DNA of 64,000 nt from Onthophagus taurus (lineage: Eukaryota > Arthropoda > Insecta > Coleoptera > Scarabaeidae). The DNA lies in contig NW_027248941.1 of assembly GCF_036711975.1 (NCBI RefSeq), positions 3,100,001 through 3,164,000 on the forward strand, read 5' to 3'. The translations under genes and the position numbers were made by a program. Shown in pieces: positions 13,100 to 25,453 of this stretch. The notes under the pieces are model-generated. The model saw only the letters and a list, made by a program, of their open reading frames with translations, made no database searches and was not told where the DNA came from. The first letter of the stretch is position 1; the number at the start of each line of letters is the position of its first letter.

Positions 13100-14520
13100 C
13101 TAAAAAATATAATCAAAATTAGCATTTTAATTAACCTTATAAGGAACTGTCTTAGACGCGTAAATATCAAAGATGTCAAACAAATTTTTTTTAAACAACA
13201 TAACCTCATCTTATTTATTTGTTTTAAATTAACATTATTTATGTAATAAAACAATTGTTTGCATGTAATTCAAGAAAAAAATTACATAAAATCAAAATAT
13301 TTTTGTTTAAGTAGTCATTATTAATTAAAATAAAATAATTAATTCCAATTTATTATAATTTTCTAACTTACCGACGCTATTACCAACTTAAATTATTTAT
13401 TTATTAATAATTTTATTTGATTCAGCAACTAATTTTTCTATTTAGCCCTAATTCAAATGTAACAATCTTCATCAAAAGCGTTATTATTCAATACAAGCTA
13501 GTTAAAATCTAATCAAGGAATTAAATAAATAAACGCACCCAAAACGGAGTTTTATAGGTTATGATAAAAACTGTTGTTTCTTTGGGGCCCACACAAAATA
13601 AACTGGGCATTCTCGACTACAACGCAAGAAGAAGTAAAGTAATCGTACACCGATTGTGATAAGAAATCAGCGCGCGAGTTGAGTTTTTGAATGAAGAATA
13701 GGTGGAATACGAAGAAAATAAAACGAAATCAATTCAAACACAAAAAAAAATTCTTAGAAACCAAAGCAACAATAATAAAAAACCCTGATAAAAATGATGT
13801 ATAGAAATGGAATTAAAATTAATTAAATAGCAGGAAAATTACGCACCCAATAAGTTTTAAATTTCGGTTTTAATTGGAAATGAAATCGAACAATAAGAAC
13901 TGGTGTCGACAACGAATTGTGTGAATTTAATAATAGTGTAAATACTGTAAATAAAAGGCATAGTGTGTCGCTGTGTAATCTTTGTTGTTTTGAAATTGAT
14001 ATACTTTAATATACAACCAGTCCTGATACAATAACTGAGTTGGTTCGCTTTTGAAAGTTAAAAGAATGATGAGGGGGAATAAAAAGGAATGGTTAAAACA
14101 TTTAAACTAATTTAAAAATTTCAAACATCCAATTCTAAACAAAAAATTAAAAAAAAAAATTATTTTCGTTATTTTTAATCATAAATACGTCATATTAAGT
14201 ATCAAATTAATGCAAATTCATTTTATTTTTCGATTTTTGTGATAAAAACCTTATAAAATAATTTTTTTTTTTAAATAAATTTAATCTCAAAAATTAATTG
14301 TTTGAGGTTATGCTAAAAACTTAAAAATATATAAACTCAAATAGCTTTTAGCCTGTTTAAATATTGATTCATCAATTAATACTTTATTTATTTTTAATAA
14401 TTGAAGGATTTATGTATTGAATCAATGATTATTTTATTTACAATAAATATTGTTATGCTTCCTATTTCATTGCAATCCAATTAAAATTAAATTAACTATA
14501 TCAAAAGAATTTTTACTTAC

Positions 14521-14820
14521 AGTAACGTTAACATTCCCGGTTTTATTTGTTGTGGGGGAGGAGTGGGTTGTGTTTGACGATGTTGTTTGGAGTTGTTCGA
14601 ATGCAACCACATCCTCCCCCGTTTCACATTGGCGACCCGATGAGCTTGAAACGGCACGTTTTAATGGAACTTGTGGTTTTGGGTTTGACGGTTCCGTCAG
14701 GGATTTACGCCATGCATGCTGCCGTAAGCAAGATCTGCTCGGAGGCCCAGACGAACTACCCTTACGAGGAATTGTCGGGCTAGTCGATCTAAACGAATTG
14801 AATTTATTATCCAGTAATGG
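14521..14820 (-). CDS. Wnk: Candidate upstream (N-terminal) exon of Wnk
   Basis: 100 open codons on the minus strand between an AG at 14821-14822 and a perfect GTAAGT donor at 14515-14520. The phase is 0 at both ends and joins cleanly to the Wnk exon that starts at 13099. The product is Ser/Thr/Pro-rich (SFRSTSPTIP, then RAVSSSSGRQCETGEDV), as N-terminal WNK regions often are. It has no ATG, so another exon must precede it. Caution: the plus strand is open here too, with a 60-codon frame from an ATG at about 14601 that encodes a hydrophobic stretch (LMELVVLGLTVPSGIYAM), so the strand is not certain. Confidence 0.45.
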
Positions 14821-14840
14821 CTATCTTAGATTAACTTACA

Positions 14841-15066
14841 CTCCTTGTTCAAATTTGGGGCAAGACTGGCCCGTTTTTCCAATAATTTCTGGGTGACAAC
14901 CAACACAGCGACTCTTCCTCACCGAACGATCTTTACCATCGCAACGTTTCTCGTCACGATTTGCATGACTTACAAATGTTGGATATCTATTTAATTCTTC
15001 CACTTCCAGTTTAATAATATTCCAGCAATAATTTATTTTCAAATTTCTTAGTTTCAAAATTAACAA
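14841..15066 (-). other. Coding-like segment with a Cys-rich end, unrecognised
   Basis: Open minus-strand frame ending in a GTAAGT donor right before its stop. It encodes a Cys-rich stretch (KRCDGKDRSV, then SRCVGCH and GQSCPKF). The Cys pattern faintly recalls the C-terminal zinc-binding tail of piggyBac-type transposases, but I cannot confirm it. It cannot splice to the Wnk exon at 14820, because the gap is only 20 bases. Confidence 0.25.
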
Positions 15067-15183
15067 TGCCGAAGGGGTGGTATCACAGCTAAAGGACTTT
15101 TGGTTACGTATGAGAATATTATATGTTTAAAATGATTTATTTTATTTTTTTTTTATAACTTTTTGTTTTAATTATGAACGTTA

Positions 15184-15257
15184 TTATGGATTTTTTGCAT
15201 TTTTTCTATATCTTTCCATAAACACTCGATAGTGTGCACTCTCGTTCGGGGTTTTAT
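15184..15257 (-). CDS. Probable last coding exon of a small unidentified gene
   Basis: A TTTTTTAG acceptor at 15258-15259 precedes 24 clean codons (KTPNESAHYRVFMERYRKN, then AKNP and stop). The upstream exon would be near 15312-15330, where several donors occur, but I could not fix it. Small basic C-termini of this kind are common in mitochondrial proteins; I do not recognise this one. Confidence 0.35.
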
Positions 15258-15516
15258 CTAAAAAATAGTAGAAAATTATTAACATCAAAATAAAAATGAA
15301 TTTAAATCCACCCTGAATACGACCCTGCTCTTGTTAAACGTCAAAAAAATTGATTGAACCTTTTCGGTGAAATTAAAATTAACAAAATAACTTTGTAACG
15401 AGTTGAAGGCTTAGGGACGTTTAAATTTACCCCGGGAACGAACCAAAACTATCCTACAGTGCGTAATTTTAGCACAAAAACAACTAAAAAAGCCGAATAT
15501 TTTGATTTATTCGCAG

Positions 15517-15600
15517 GCTTACGCAGTTGGAACGATTCCGGTTTATTTAAGCCGGGTTTTGGTGAACGATCATGGGGGCGAGATCCCCGCCGGTTATTAA
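15517..15600 (+). CDS. Probable last coding exon of a small unidentified gene
   Basis: A TTTATTCGCAG acceptor is followed by 27 codons and TAA (AYAVGTIPVYLSRVLVNDHG, then GEIPAGY), and AATAAA starts at 15602, just after the stop. Base composition is clearly richer in G+C than the flanks. The 5' exons are not resolved; 14523-14783 on the same strand is a candidate. Product not recognised. Confidence 0.35.
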   Translation, partial: AYAVGTIPVYLSRVLVNDHGGEIPAGY

Positions 15601-15609
15601 CAATAAAAC

Positions 15610-18302
15610 ACGTATAAACATGCATGGAAATCAGAAAATTCCGAACGAAAACTTACATTTTTCCATAAATTTTGACAACACCCGATGTGGAGTAACGTTA
15701 CGAAAATTTCGCGGTAGATGACACTGCTAACGTCAAGTTAATTGACAGTTTCAATAAGTTTTTACAAATATATTTAAAAAATAATATTTCTGATTAATTT
15801 AATACATTTAGGTATTAATTTTAAATAAATAAATAAATTATTAATTAATTTATCATTGATTCAATGACATTAATTTTATTGCTATATTTATCTTTAATTC
15901 TGATTAAGAGATGGCGCAGATTTATTGTTAATTAATTGCCGATATAAATTTAAATAATTATAAACATATTTAAATGAAATATTTAAAAATTAAGGATTAA
16001 ATTAATATATAATTTATTAGTAAATAAAACAAATTTAATAAATAAATTAATGTCGAACAACGTAACGTCACTTTTATTTTAATTATTCATTTTGCTTTTA
16101 TAAAAAATGTAAACAAATTTTATAATTAATTTATTTAATACGATTTATCAAATAATTAAATGAAAATAACTAAAATAAATTAATTTGAGATTATTAGTTT
16201 TAGTATTAATCCGGGTTGAGAGATGGCGCTAATTTGTTGATGATTAATAATTTTAAATAATTATTTTTTTATCATTTATTAGATACATTACAATATAACA
16301 TACATTTTGCTATTATATTAATCATACATCGTACGTTTTTTTTCATCATCATTTCGAGGAATTAAATTAATGAATAAAAAGTGACATCCTAACCTAATGT
16401 TTATGGAAAAAAATTAAATTATTTATTATTAATTAAGAAATTTGGTAATAAAATTTGATCGAGATGAATATTTAATTATTATTTATAATTAGTATGAGAC
16501 GCTACATTTTTTTTCTCTTTATTTTTTTTTCGTTTAAATAATTAATTACAATTAATTAATTAAAATGCTTATGCGTTTATGTATGTTTATGTTTACGTTT
16601 CCCATGACAAATTGTGCCCATATATGTATATATTTATAACAAATTTTTTTAAATCATAAAAATTAATCGTATCGATATCAATTTATTAATTATTATATTT
16701 ATATGTGTGTGTGTTTATTTTGTAATCTTAATTTAATTAATTAAGAAGATATTTGGTGGGTTTTATTGGGTGTGGTAATTTTTAATCGGCTTTTTCCCTT
16801 TATTAAGGGTTTTTTTTAAATATAAAAACATTCACGCTTTATTATTAATTTTTTTCTTTTAATTAATAATAACATTTTTTTTGCGTAATATTATATTATT
16901 ATGACTTACTACGTAATATGTATATTCTATGTTAAAATATTATTATACAAAAAAAATCAAGTTGGCGGTGAAAATTATTTAAAAAATAATATTAAAAGTA
17001 TTAGATTTGAACAATGAGCCCTTGATTTTTTTTAATTATTGATCGAATCTAATAACACTCAATTTTTTTGTTTCATACACAAAGCGCACTCGATTATTTT
17101 ATTAAAAAAAATACATGCACACTTAATTTTTTTTAATTATTAATATTAGGTGAATTTTTTTTAATTAAATTAAAAAAGCTTACGATTTTAGCCTACTAAT
17201 TAATTAATTAATGTTATTTATTATATTATTTAATTATAATAAAAAGGATTTTTTTCATCTTTACTTTTCACATTTAAAAACTTTATTTTTTTTTAATTTT
17301 GGGAAAAATCGAAATATCATGGCAGCTGTGTTTTTTTGTTTATAATTTCGGGATTAATTTATTTTCAATGAATATATACATGGTAATGAAGAGATATGCT
17401 TTTCGTAACCATAGCAACTCAATCAAAACAAATTTAACCCTTTTATTCATTTATATGGCACGATTTAATTAATTAATTAATCAACTTAAGGTATTTGTTA
17501 ATAAAAAAGGAAAAAAATAAAAACAAAAAAACGATACGCTTATTAATTTTATTATAATTTTTTTTTTTTGGTGGGGGTATTTTTAAATATAAGTTATAAT
17601 AAGGACTAAAAAATAAAACGATATAATAATTAATAAATATACAAACTACAAAATAATAATCATAACGCGTTGTTGCTTGATTCTTTTTTAAATCGTTAAA
17701 AAAAAAAGTCCGGCTTCGTTTAACTTTTTGGTAATTTCTCAAATCCTACTCATTTTTATTTATTAACAAATACCTTAACAACAACAACAAAAAGAGAAAT
17801 ATATATAGATAAAAAAAATATTACAATCATTACAAAAAAAAATGAATAGATGCGTTTTTATAAAAACCTGATGATGACACTTCAACGAACAAAACATTTT
17901 TGACACTTACAACTTAAAAAAAAAAAAAAAATTAAAAGAAAAAATTAAATGCGGGGATCAGAGAATATCCATTATCCAATTTTAACCAACGAAAACCTCG
18001 TATTTAAACACGTATTTATGTAAAAAGTTATTAAATGCAAAAATGTAAAACTTTAAATTTAATGTAAAAATTCTTATTAATTTTTCTCATTAAATATACG
18101 CATAAATGTAGGTATTTAACCTCCCCCTCATTCATTTCATCTTGATTATTTAATTTTTCTAATAATTTTTTTTTCCTCATTCCGATCTCTTTGGAAATTC
18201 TCTTTTCATTTTTATTAATTTATTATTTTTTTTTTGAAATAACTTATTAATCTTTGTGTCTGCTTTAATTATTTTTTTTTGCAACTTAATGTTTCTCCGT
18301 TC
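15610..18302. other. Very AT-rich spacer between the Wnk 5' region and Gbeta 3' end
   Basis: No convincing gene. It contains homopolymer and TTAATTAA tracts, two AGATGGCGC motifs (15909-15917 and 16221-16229), an X-box match (17405-17418) and probably the 3' UTR of Gbeta in its last few hundred bases. Short open frames, such as one at 17473-17742, are Lys/Asn/Phe-rich and look like chance. Confidence 0.6.
17405..17418 (+). promoter_or_regulatory. X-box consensus match
   Basis: GTAACCATAGCAAC fits GTNRCC-N2-RGYAAC. No gene lies just downstream on the plus strand, so it is an orphan site or a distal element. Confidence 0.35.
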
Positions 18303-19920
18303 TTAGTTCCAAATACGAAGGAAGCTATCCCAAGAACCTGTACCAACCGCCATTCCATTCTCTGTCACCCCCAAACAACTAACCCGATTATCATGTCCAG
18401 CCAAAATACCTAAAAGAAATTAATTAGTCACCCCAATCCAAATCATCATTGGAATTATCCTCACCGGCTCTCTCAGTTTTCATCGAATCCCAAACGTTAC
18501 AATTAAAATCATCGTAACCCGCAAGTAATAGCCTCCCACTTTTGCTAAAGGCGACGCTGGTGATGCCGCAAATGATGTTATCGTGGCTGTACATCGCTAA
18601 TTCTTGATCGGCACGGACGTCAAACAGTCGACAAGTCGCATCATCCGATCCGGTTGCAAACGCAAATCCATTCGGGAAGAAAGTAACCGCGTTAATATCC
18701 GATTCGTGACCAGGGAAAGTTTGCTTGCACAACCCCTCGCGGATATCCCATAGTTTCGCGGAGGCATCGCAAGCCCCTGAGACAAACGTACGCATATCTG
18801 GCGATAAAGATAACGACATTACATCGCCGGTATGGCCCAAAAATGAGGTTACTTGTTGTCCCGTTTCTATATCCCATAAAGCACTAAAAAATAAAGAAAT
18901 TATTAAAAATATTTTAAAAAAAATTAGGTTAGAAATAAACGTCAAAATGTAAAATTATTAAAAACAAATTTAGGTTGGCACCACTTTTTTCCAACTTCAC
19001 TTTTAATTCTTGAAATATCAATCCAATTTTAATTTTGACATAACCTCAGAGAAAATTTTTTTGAAGTTACTCACCAACTCATATCTCCAGAACTTGTAAC
19101 GATTTGGTTATCATCCAAGAACCGACAACAGGATAAATACCCAGTGTGACCAGGTAATTCCCTGCTGACCCTGACGTTTCCCTCGCGAGTTTTTAAGCTG
19201 TATATGGAACAGATGTTGTCCAGACCACCGCAGGCGACGAAACTTCCAGATGGAGCGTACGCGCACGTCATCACCCAGCTAGAACGCAACGGTATCGCGT
19301 GCACCTTGTTTGTGGTGTGACTATCCCACACGATCAGCTTGCCATCTTGAGAGGCAGAGACGAGGTTCCGCGAGTCGGAACCCCAGTGCATGGCGTAGAT
19401 TTTTGCCAAATGACCTCGGAGCGTGCGTCTCGTTCGCATTTGCACCCTCCCGATTGGTTCGAGACTTGCCGTGGCGAGCACCAGCGATGTATCGCATGCT
19501 GCCTTACGTGCATCCTATAAAAAAGAAACCTTTTTTAACAAGATGTTTAAAAAACACGTAATTTAACCAGAATATGGGAGTAACTTAACCTAACTTTACC
19601 CTTTTGTTGTTATGACTGCTGTGATACACTTTGGATCTTGATGGGCACAATCTATGTTTTTCATCATGTTACGTTAAACCAAGATTGCAAATAATAAAAC
19701 TTAATTTATTAATAAGAATTAAAAAAGGGGCATTATTTTGGGCGTAACCTAACTTAATAAGTGTGAAGTTGTTTCAATGCGCACAAACTTAAGCATTGTT
19801 TGGAAACTGTCATATTTTAAAATTTACTTAGATTTAAGAATTATGAATGAATAAAATACTTACCCTGATGGCATTTTTTAAGGTTTCCGCTTCTTGTCTA
19901 AGGGAATCAAGTTCGCTCAT
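18303..19920 (-). CDS. Gbeta13F: Heterotrimeric G protein beta subunit (Gbeta1 class)
   Basis: Four exons: 19864-19920, 19075-19514, 18465-18883, 18303-18409; spliced length 340 aa, exactly the family length. It starts [20 protein letters not shown], the coiled coil that binds Ggamma, followed by seven WD40 blades ([112 protein letters not shown]) and ends DSFLRIWN. It forms the membrane-tethered Gbeta-gamma dimer that transduces GPCR signals. The sequence is nearly the same as vertebrate GNB1, typical of this extremely conserved protein. The symbol follows the Drosophila member of the class. Confidence 0.97.
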
Positions 19921-20508
19921 ACTGTATTTAACCTCACTCTAAGAAAAAAACACTGCACCTAAAACCAAACAATACCAACTTAAAAGTAAAAAATTTGTAT
20001 TGAGTAAGCTAAGTAAATATCGAGGAATCATCGTTTTTCCTATGATCATTATCGCAATAATTTCGCAGCAGGAATTTTAAACGCGTACAAAACGTGTCAC
20101 AACAATAAGTTATTGTTGTAATTGTTGCGATATGAACCTAAAAAAAATTTAAATTGACAGTTGTTTGACGTTTGATTGGAAGTTAGCCACAAAAATTAAT
20201 TTTAATAAAATAAATTAATAGAGAATACAAATTAATGGAAAAGGAAAATAATGCTGTTTATAAATAAATAAAAAGATAAGATTATTATTATCATTAAGGA
20301 GTTAAAAAGTCGTTTTATAAAATTAACACAAAATATGTTGAGTAAGTAAATAAATTAAACAAAAACAATTTAAATTTCCCGCCGTTAAAATTTAAAATTA
20401 GAAAATTAAGTGTCAAAAAACAACGCCCAAATAATCTTAACCGGCGAGTATTAGGCGAACCCCTTTAATTAATCGCTTTGGTCTAAGGGTTAAGGATGAG
20501 CATTGTGG

Positions 20509-21108
20509 GTGATGCATCGAAAGAAAACGCCCCGATTTCCTTAAATGAATCCTAAAAATCCATTTGAAAAGCAACTTGAAAATAAAACCGTCATCCGCCA
20601 TGACACAACCAGCCTACTACTAGATACAAACCCGATATTAAAAGGATACCTTAATCGAACCGGAAAATGAAATCTATATTACCTCGTTCAAAAAAACCGA
20701 GTACGAGTCCCCAAAAACCGGGAAACCTAGGGCTATCCAACGACTCTACCTTCCGGATCACAACGTATTCGTCGTACACCCATACAAGTTGCACTGTTCG
20801 ACACGAAGTACCATGTGAATCACGACGCGCACAGTTCGCTAATCAACATACGGCACCGAATTTATTTGTTCTTTTCAATCGTTCCGGTTAACCGGAAATT
20901 TGAATCGATCGACCGAGGAAAAAAACGGTTTTGCGATGGATGGAAACCGGTGGGGAAACCTTCTTTTGGGTGCGGTGAAGAATGTCAACCGGTGCCCTCC
21001 CAACTTAACGATTGTCCGTACGAAACTGTGACGTCAGAACAGCCATTTTCTACTCGTCCGATCAGAATCCATCTATTAGCGAATTGTTTAAACTTATTTA
21101 TGTTATAA
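20509..21108 (+). pseudogene. Frame-disrupted coding-like segment, unrecognised
   Basis: This 600-bp stretch is richer in G+C than its flanks and reads well in pieces that change frame: from an ATG near 20549 (NPFEKQLENKTVIRHDTTSL, then LLDTNPILKGYL), then from about 20650 (ENEIYITSFKKTEYESPKTG, then KPRAIQRLYLPDHNVFVVHP), then from about 20740 to 21108 (DTKYHVNHDAHSSLINIRH, then CDGWKPVGKPSFGCGEECQP). Each piece looks like ordinary protein, but no splice signals join them. The best reading is a decayed gene or retrocopy with at least two frameshifts; a set of short real exons is the alternative. Parent gene not recognised. It lies between the Gbeta promoter and the 3' end of cyclin L. Confidence 0.4.
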
Positions 21109-21705
21109 AAAGCTTTATAAATTTTTAATTAAAATCTATTTAAGAAATACTTCAAAAAAATTATTTCATTAAAGCGCTTTTATGTAGTAATTGAAATTAA
21201 TCGGGATATTCCCCGACAGATGGGGCTAGTACATCAAAAATTAATCGATAAAAATTAATAAAGAAATAATATAATTTCCGATAGATGGAGCAATAATAAA
21301 TAATTTAAATAATACAAATTAATCGATATTTAACTAAAAAAAACGATTAAAGAAACATTTACACAAATAAAAATTTTTAATAACAACCTAACCTTAAATT
21401 TAAATAAAATAAAAATCAATTCGGATTTTACGAAAATATATTTATTTTTTATGTTTTTTTACAAAAAAATTCCACTACAACTATTTACAAAAAAAAGTTA
21501 ATAATAAAATACAACTGTAGTTTGTTTTTTATAAAATTTTTCATTGTTCATAATCATAACCGCAAAAAAATCTACCATCCCTTTATTAAGAACTTTATTT
21601 TCTTCTTAATCTTAAAAAAGAATCTATTTACACGCTCACGTACACACAAAGATCACCTAGAAATTAGAAATTTGCCTTATTTCTTCTAATTTTTAAACAT
21701 TCATT

Positions 21706-24682
21706 TTATCTCCGTCTATCTTTTGATCGATCCCGATTCCTTTCCTCATCTCTATATTTCTTCTTGTATCTAATATCTCTTTCATCCCTAGCGTATCTCT
21801 CATCTTTATTATATTTCTCATCCTTTTCGTATTTCTTCTCATACTTATCTTTCGAACGATCTTTTTCTTCATACCGATCTTTCTCTGAATATCTCTCCTC
21901 TTTGTACCGATCATTATTCTTTTCATACTTATCGTATCGATCAATGTACCGATCATTTTTATTTTCTCTATCATTGCTTGGTGATCTCTTTTTATCACTA
22001 AAAATAAAATTAAAATTAAAGAATAAAATAATCTTAGTTAGTATTTATGTATTTGATGAATCTAATTTATTTATATCTAACCGTGATGGTTTTTTATTAA
22101 TTTTCACCGGAGATTCACTCCTCGATCTTGAGTACTCCCTATGTTTCCTAGGCTTTTTATTATTTCTCGTAACGGGACTTCGACTCCTGGATCTCGGGTG
22201 CTTCTTAGGACGCTTATTATGGTGCTTATTGATTATCGGAGAATGACTCGGAGATCGCGATTTCGGGGAATTACCTCGTTTCTCATTGACTGGTGGGGCT
22301 ATGTGGCTACCAGAACGACTGATAAAACCACCCCAGGCGTTGTGGGCTCCAGTACTTTTTTGCGCCCCCGGACTCGGGGGGCTATTATTATTTGGGGTGT
22401 TATTTCCGGAGTTTCCTCGAGCCTTAATTTTTGCATCTTGGTATTTTTTGCAGAGCTCGTCAACTTTTTTTTCTAAATCGTCGATGTTTGGCTAAAATTA
22501 ATTTTTATTTAAATTAATTTTATTAATTAAATTCTTTTAATTACCTTCGGGCGATTATAAAGTTTTAAAATTCGCACACAAATATCCCTAATTTCGTTCT
22601 CGGAGACTCCAAAGAGCGAATACCAATTGGGGCTTTTTGGCAATGGTATTCTCAGTTTCCTCGCTGTCAAATAAATGCAAGCACAAGCGATCGATTCGGG
22701 TTGGTATCGAACAAACGCGTCCGTTCGTAACGAATCGTTCATGTAATTCCAAGAAAACTGCATTAAATTTTGGTGCTTTTCGTATCCGAGAACTTGCAGA
22801 TACATCACGATAATCTAAAATTAAAAAAGAAGCGGGATATATAAAATGAGATATTTTTATTTAACGTACCTTGTGAGGGTGCTTGATGTGGACGCAAAAC
22901 CCTAACTCTTTTAAAACTCTTCTTTCGGCTTTGATTACCTGGTTTTTTAATTGGATATAGTTTTGGTCCAAGATTACCGGTTGAATTGGTCTGGAAAATT
23001 GCAAACAAAGAAACGCCGGTGGTTAAAACACAAAAATTTTGCTACAACACTAAATTAAATATTTGAAGTTTTCAAAATTAATTTACGACATTTTTCATTA
23101 TTACTAAGTAATCAAATCGGTAGCAAAATTTTTTGTTTTATTTATTTTTTGGTTTTGTATCATTTTTATCGCCTTTTAATCATCTCGTTTTATTTAATTT
23201 TTTTTATCATTTCGATGATGATCTAACCTAGAAATAAACTTCAACAATTATTAATAAAAATCAATATCAATCATTCTAATAAATTCAAAAACGATTTCTT
23301 TTTCTTTTTTTCATTTTGATTCGTCTTTTTAGTTTAATTTCTTATTTTAATTCTTTTGATTATTTTTTTGTAATTTTTAGGTTATGTTTTTGTTGCTCTG
23401 TCATTGTCAATGTCATCAACTTCCAATGATTATTTTCTTCGTTTTTCCTTCCCCTTTCTCATTAATCTTCATTAAAAACTCCACCCAGTTTTTAATCAAT
23501 TTCAATTTTCACTTTCAATTTAAATTTAAACGTCAAAACATCAACGATTATTTGCTCCGTTAAAAGTCAAATTAATCGATACAATTTTTTCCGATGATGT
23601 TTTGAGGTTCAAATCACTTTTAAATGAATCTTGCCGTTTACTTAAACCTTCCTTTACCTTTACGGTTTTTTCGTTACCATTCATTGTGCCATAAGGACAG
23701 AGCAACACCAATTTTTTAGAAGCGTAGAAGTAGTAGTAGTAGTGATAGATTGGGAAGGGGGGCGAGGCGCCACAAAATAAAAGCGCCCGCCGTCCGGTTT
23801 TGTTCGTATATTGTGAACACCATTTTTGTGCGCAAAGGCCCCCGTTTTTTATTCAAATCGAGAGCCACACACCGTGGGTGGGTCTTTGGCACCTCTGTAA
23901 ATCAACAACAACACTTGAGTATGGGTAGAAATCGCCTATTTTTTTTTATTTTACTTTTTTTTTGGTTCTAGCATACAAAACCAAAGAATTCTCTTAACAC
24001 TTACTCGGTATTGCAACAATTACTTAATTATTTATTTACCCTCAAAAAATCAACAAATTAATACAATTTATTCCTTTTTTTGTTCTCCGTGAACACGGTC
24101 ACGATCTTAAACATTTTTTAACCCACCCAAACAAAAATTCAGTAAAAAAAATAAACACAAAAAAAATACTTTTTTAATTTGTTTAAAACTCTCGATAATA
24201 TGATACTTACTTATTTGAATTAACTTGTCTAATATGACTAAAAACGTTAATAACGTCTCGAACGCGTCGTGGAGCCTCTTCTATTTTCGAAGCTAAACAA
24301 ACACATGCCATCGCGGTTTGATCAACCGGATGTCGAACAAGACTCTTGGAATAGTAGAAACGTTGTAATAAAACTTGCCCAGTTGCCATTGCTACCTGCA
24401 CAACACGTTTAATAAGTAATTTCAACAATTAACAAAGACAACATTACTTACTTGAGGTAATTTCAATAAAATCCCAGCTGTTTGTATTAATTCGCACCCG
24501 TATATACGTAAGTCCGTTTCCGTATCATTATCTAAACCGTCGTTTTGAGACGGAGTGCTCCGCAATTTCTCTTCAGGTAAAAGCTGATTTTTGAGAGTGA
24601 GCACAATTTTACCGTAACATTTTGCGGGAGGTTTTACAACACTCGATTGTTGTTGTTCGGGGGCCCCTTTCGTCGAAGTCAT
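21706..24682 (-). CDS. CycL: Cyclin L (CDK11/CDK12-associated splicing cyclin)
   Basis: Six exons: 24452-24682, 24211-24395, 22870-22990, 22545-22814, 22082-22491, 21706-21997; spliced length 502 aa, all phases consistent. It has two cyclin boxes: residues about 40-170 ([52 protein letters not shown]) and about 170-260 ([54 protein letters not shown]). The tail is Arg/Ser- then Arg/Asp/Tyr-rich. Cyclin L acts in the nucleus with CDK11-type kinases in RNA polymerase II transcription and pre-mRNA splicing. The 1.2-kb intron 22991-24210 shows no gene. Divergently oriented from the desaturase gene starting at 25454. Confidence 0.95.
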
Positions 24683-25453
24683 CGTATTTCAAAATGCACA
24701 TTAACCCAAAACGTTTTTACAACGCTTCAACAACGTTTTTACAACGTTTCTTTTATTTGGGAAGAAACAAAATGGTGGATATTATGACAGCTTTGATGAT
24801 TTTTAAACTGAATAATAGATGGCGATAAAATTCGTTTAATAATTTCACTTTATTTTATTAAATTTTAGTTAATAATTTATAAATAAGTTAATTGATTAAT
24901 AATTAATTGTTTTTATGATTTTAAGGTATATTATTTATATTGATTAATTATTCTATTGATTATAGTAAAGGAGCTCCATCTATCGGAAGTTATTATGTAT
25001 ATAGAAAATAAAAATTAAGTCTGTTAAAAAACAAACAGTTCGTAGTTACTTTTTTGATTTAGATACAAATATTGAAAAAACTCAATTTCAATTATAATTA
25101 TAACATTTAAACTTATTTAAGTGGCGCCATCTCTTATCGTCCAGAAACAAATTCTTGAATTACGGATAATTTTAAAATACAATTTTCTTTATTTTGATAC
25201 AGCAAGCTATATACAATTTTGTATCCCTTCCAAAAAATACCGAATCGAATAAAATAAACCATCCAAATATCCGAGTCGTTCAACAACGCATCAGTTAAAA
25301 AAATTTCTTTCTATGGAGTCCGCGCGCGTTTCCTTCAATCATTAAGTTCCCATCGAAAATAACCTCAAAAGCAAACGTCAAAGTCAAAGTGAAATAAAAC
25401 ATTTAAAAATAAGATATTATTAGTGTTTAAAGGTTTAAAATTATCAATAAAAG
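24683..25453. promoter_or_regulatory. Divergent promoter region, cyclin L / desaturase
   Basis: 771 bases between two start codons on opposite strands. It contains an AGATGGCGA site (24817-24825), an AGATGGCGC site on the minus strand (25124-25132) and a CCATCTATCGG variant (24966-24976). No coding frame is credible. Confidence 0.5.

Noticed and set aside
17473-17742. 89-codon minus-strand frame
   Set aside because: Lys/Phe/Asn-rich frame in homopolymer AT sequence; chance.
23750-23971. 73-codon plus-strand frame within the cyclin L intron
   Set aside because: Ends in poly-Phe from a T tract, no homology, no splice context.
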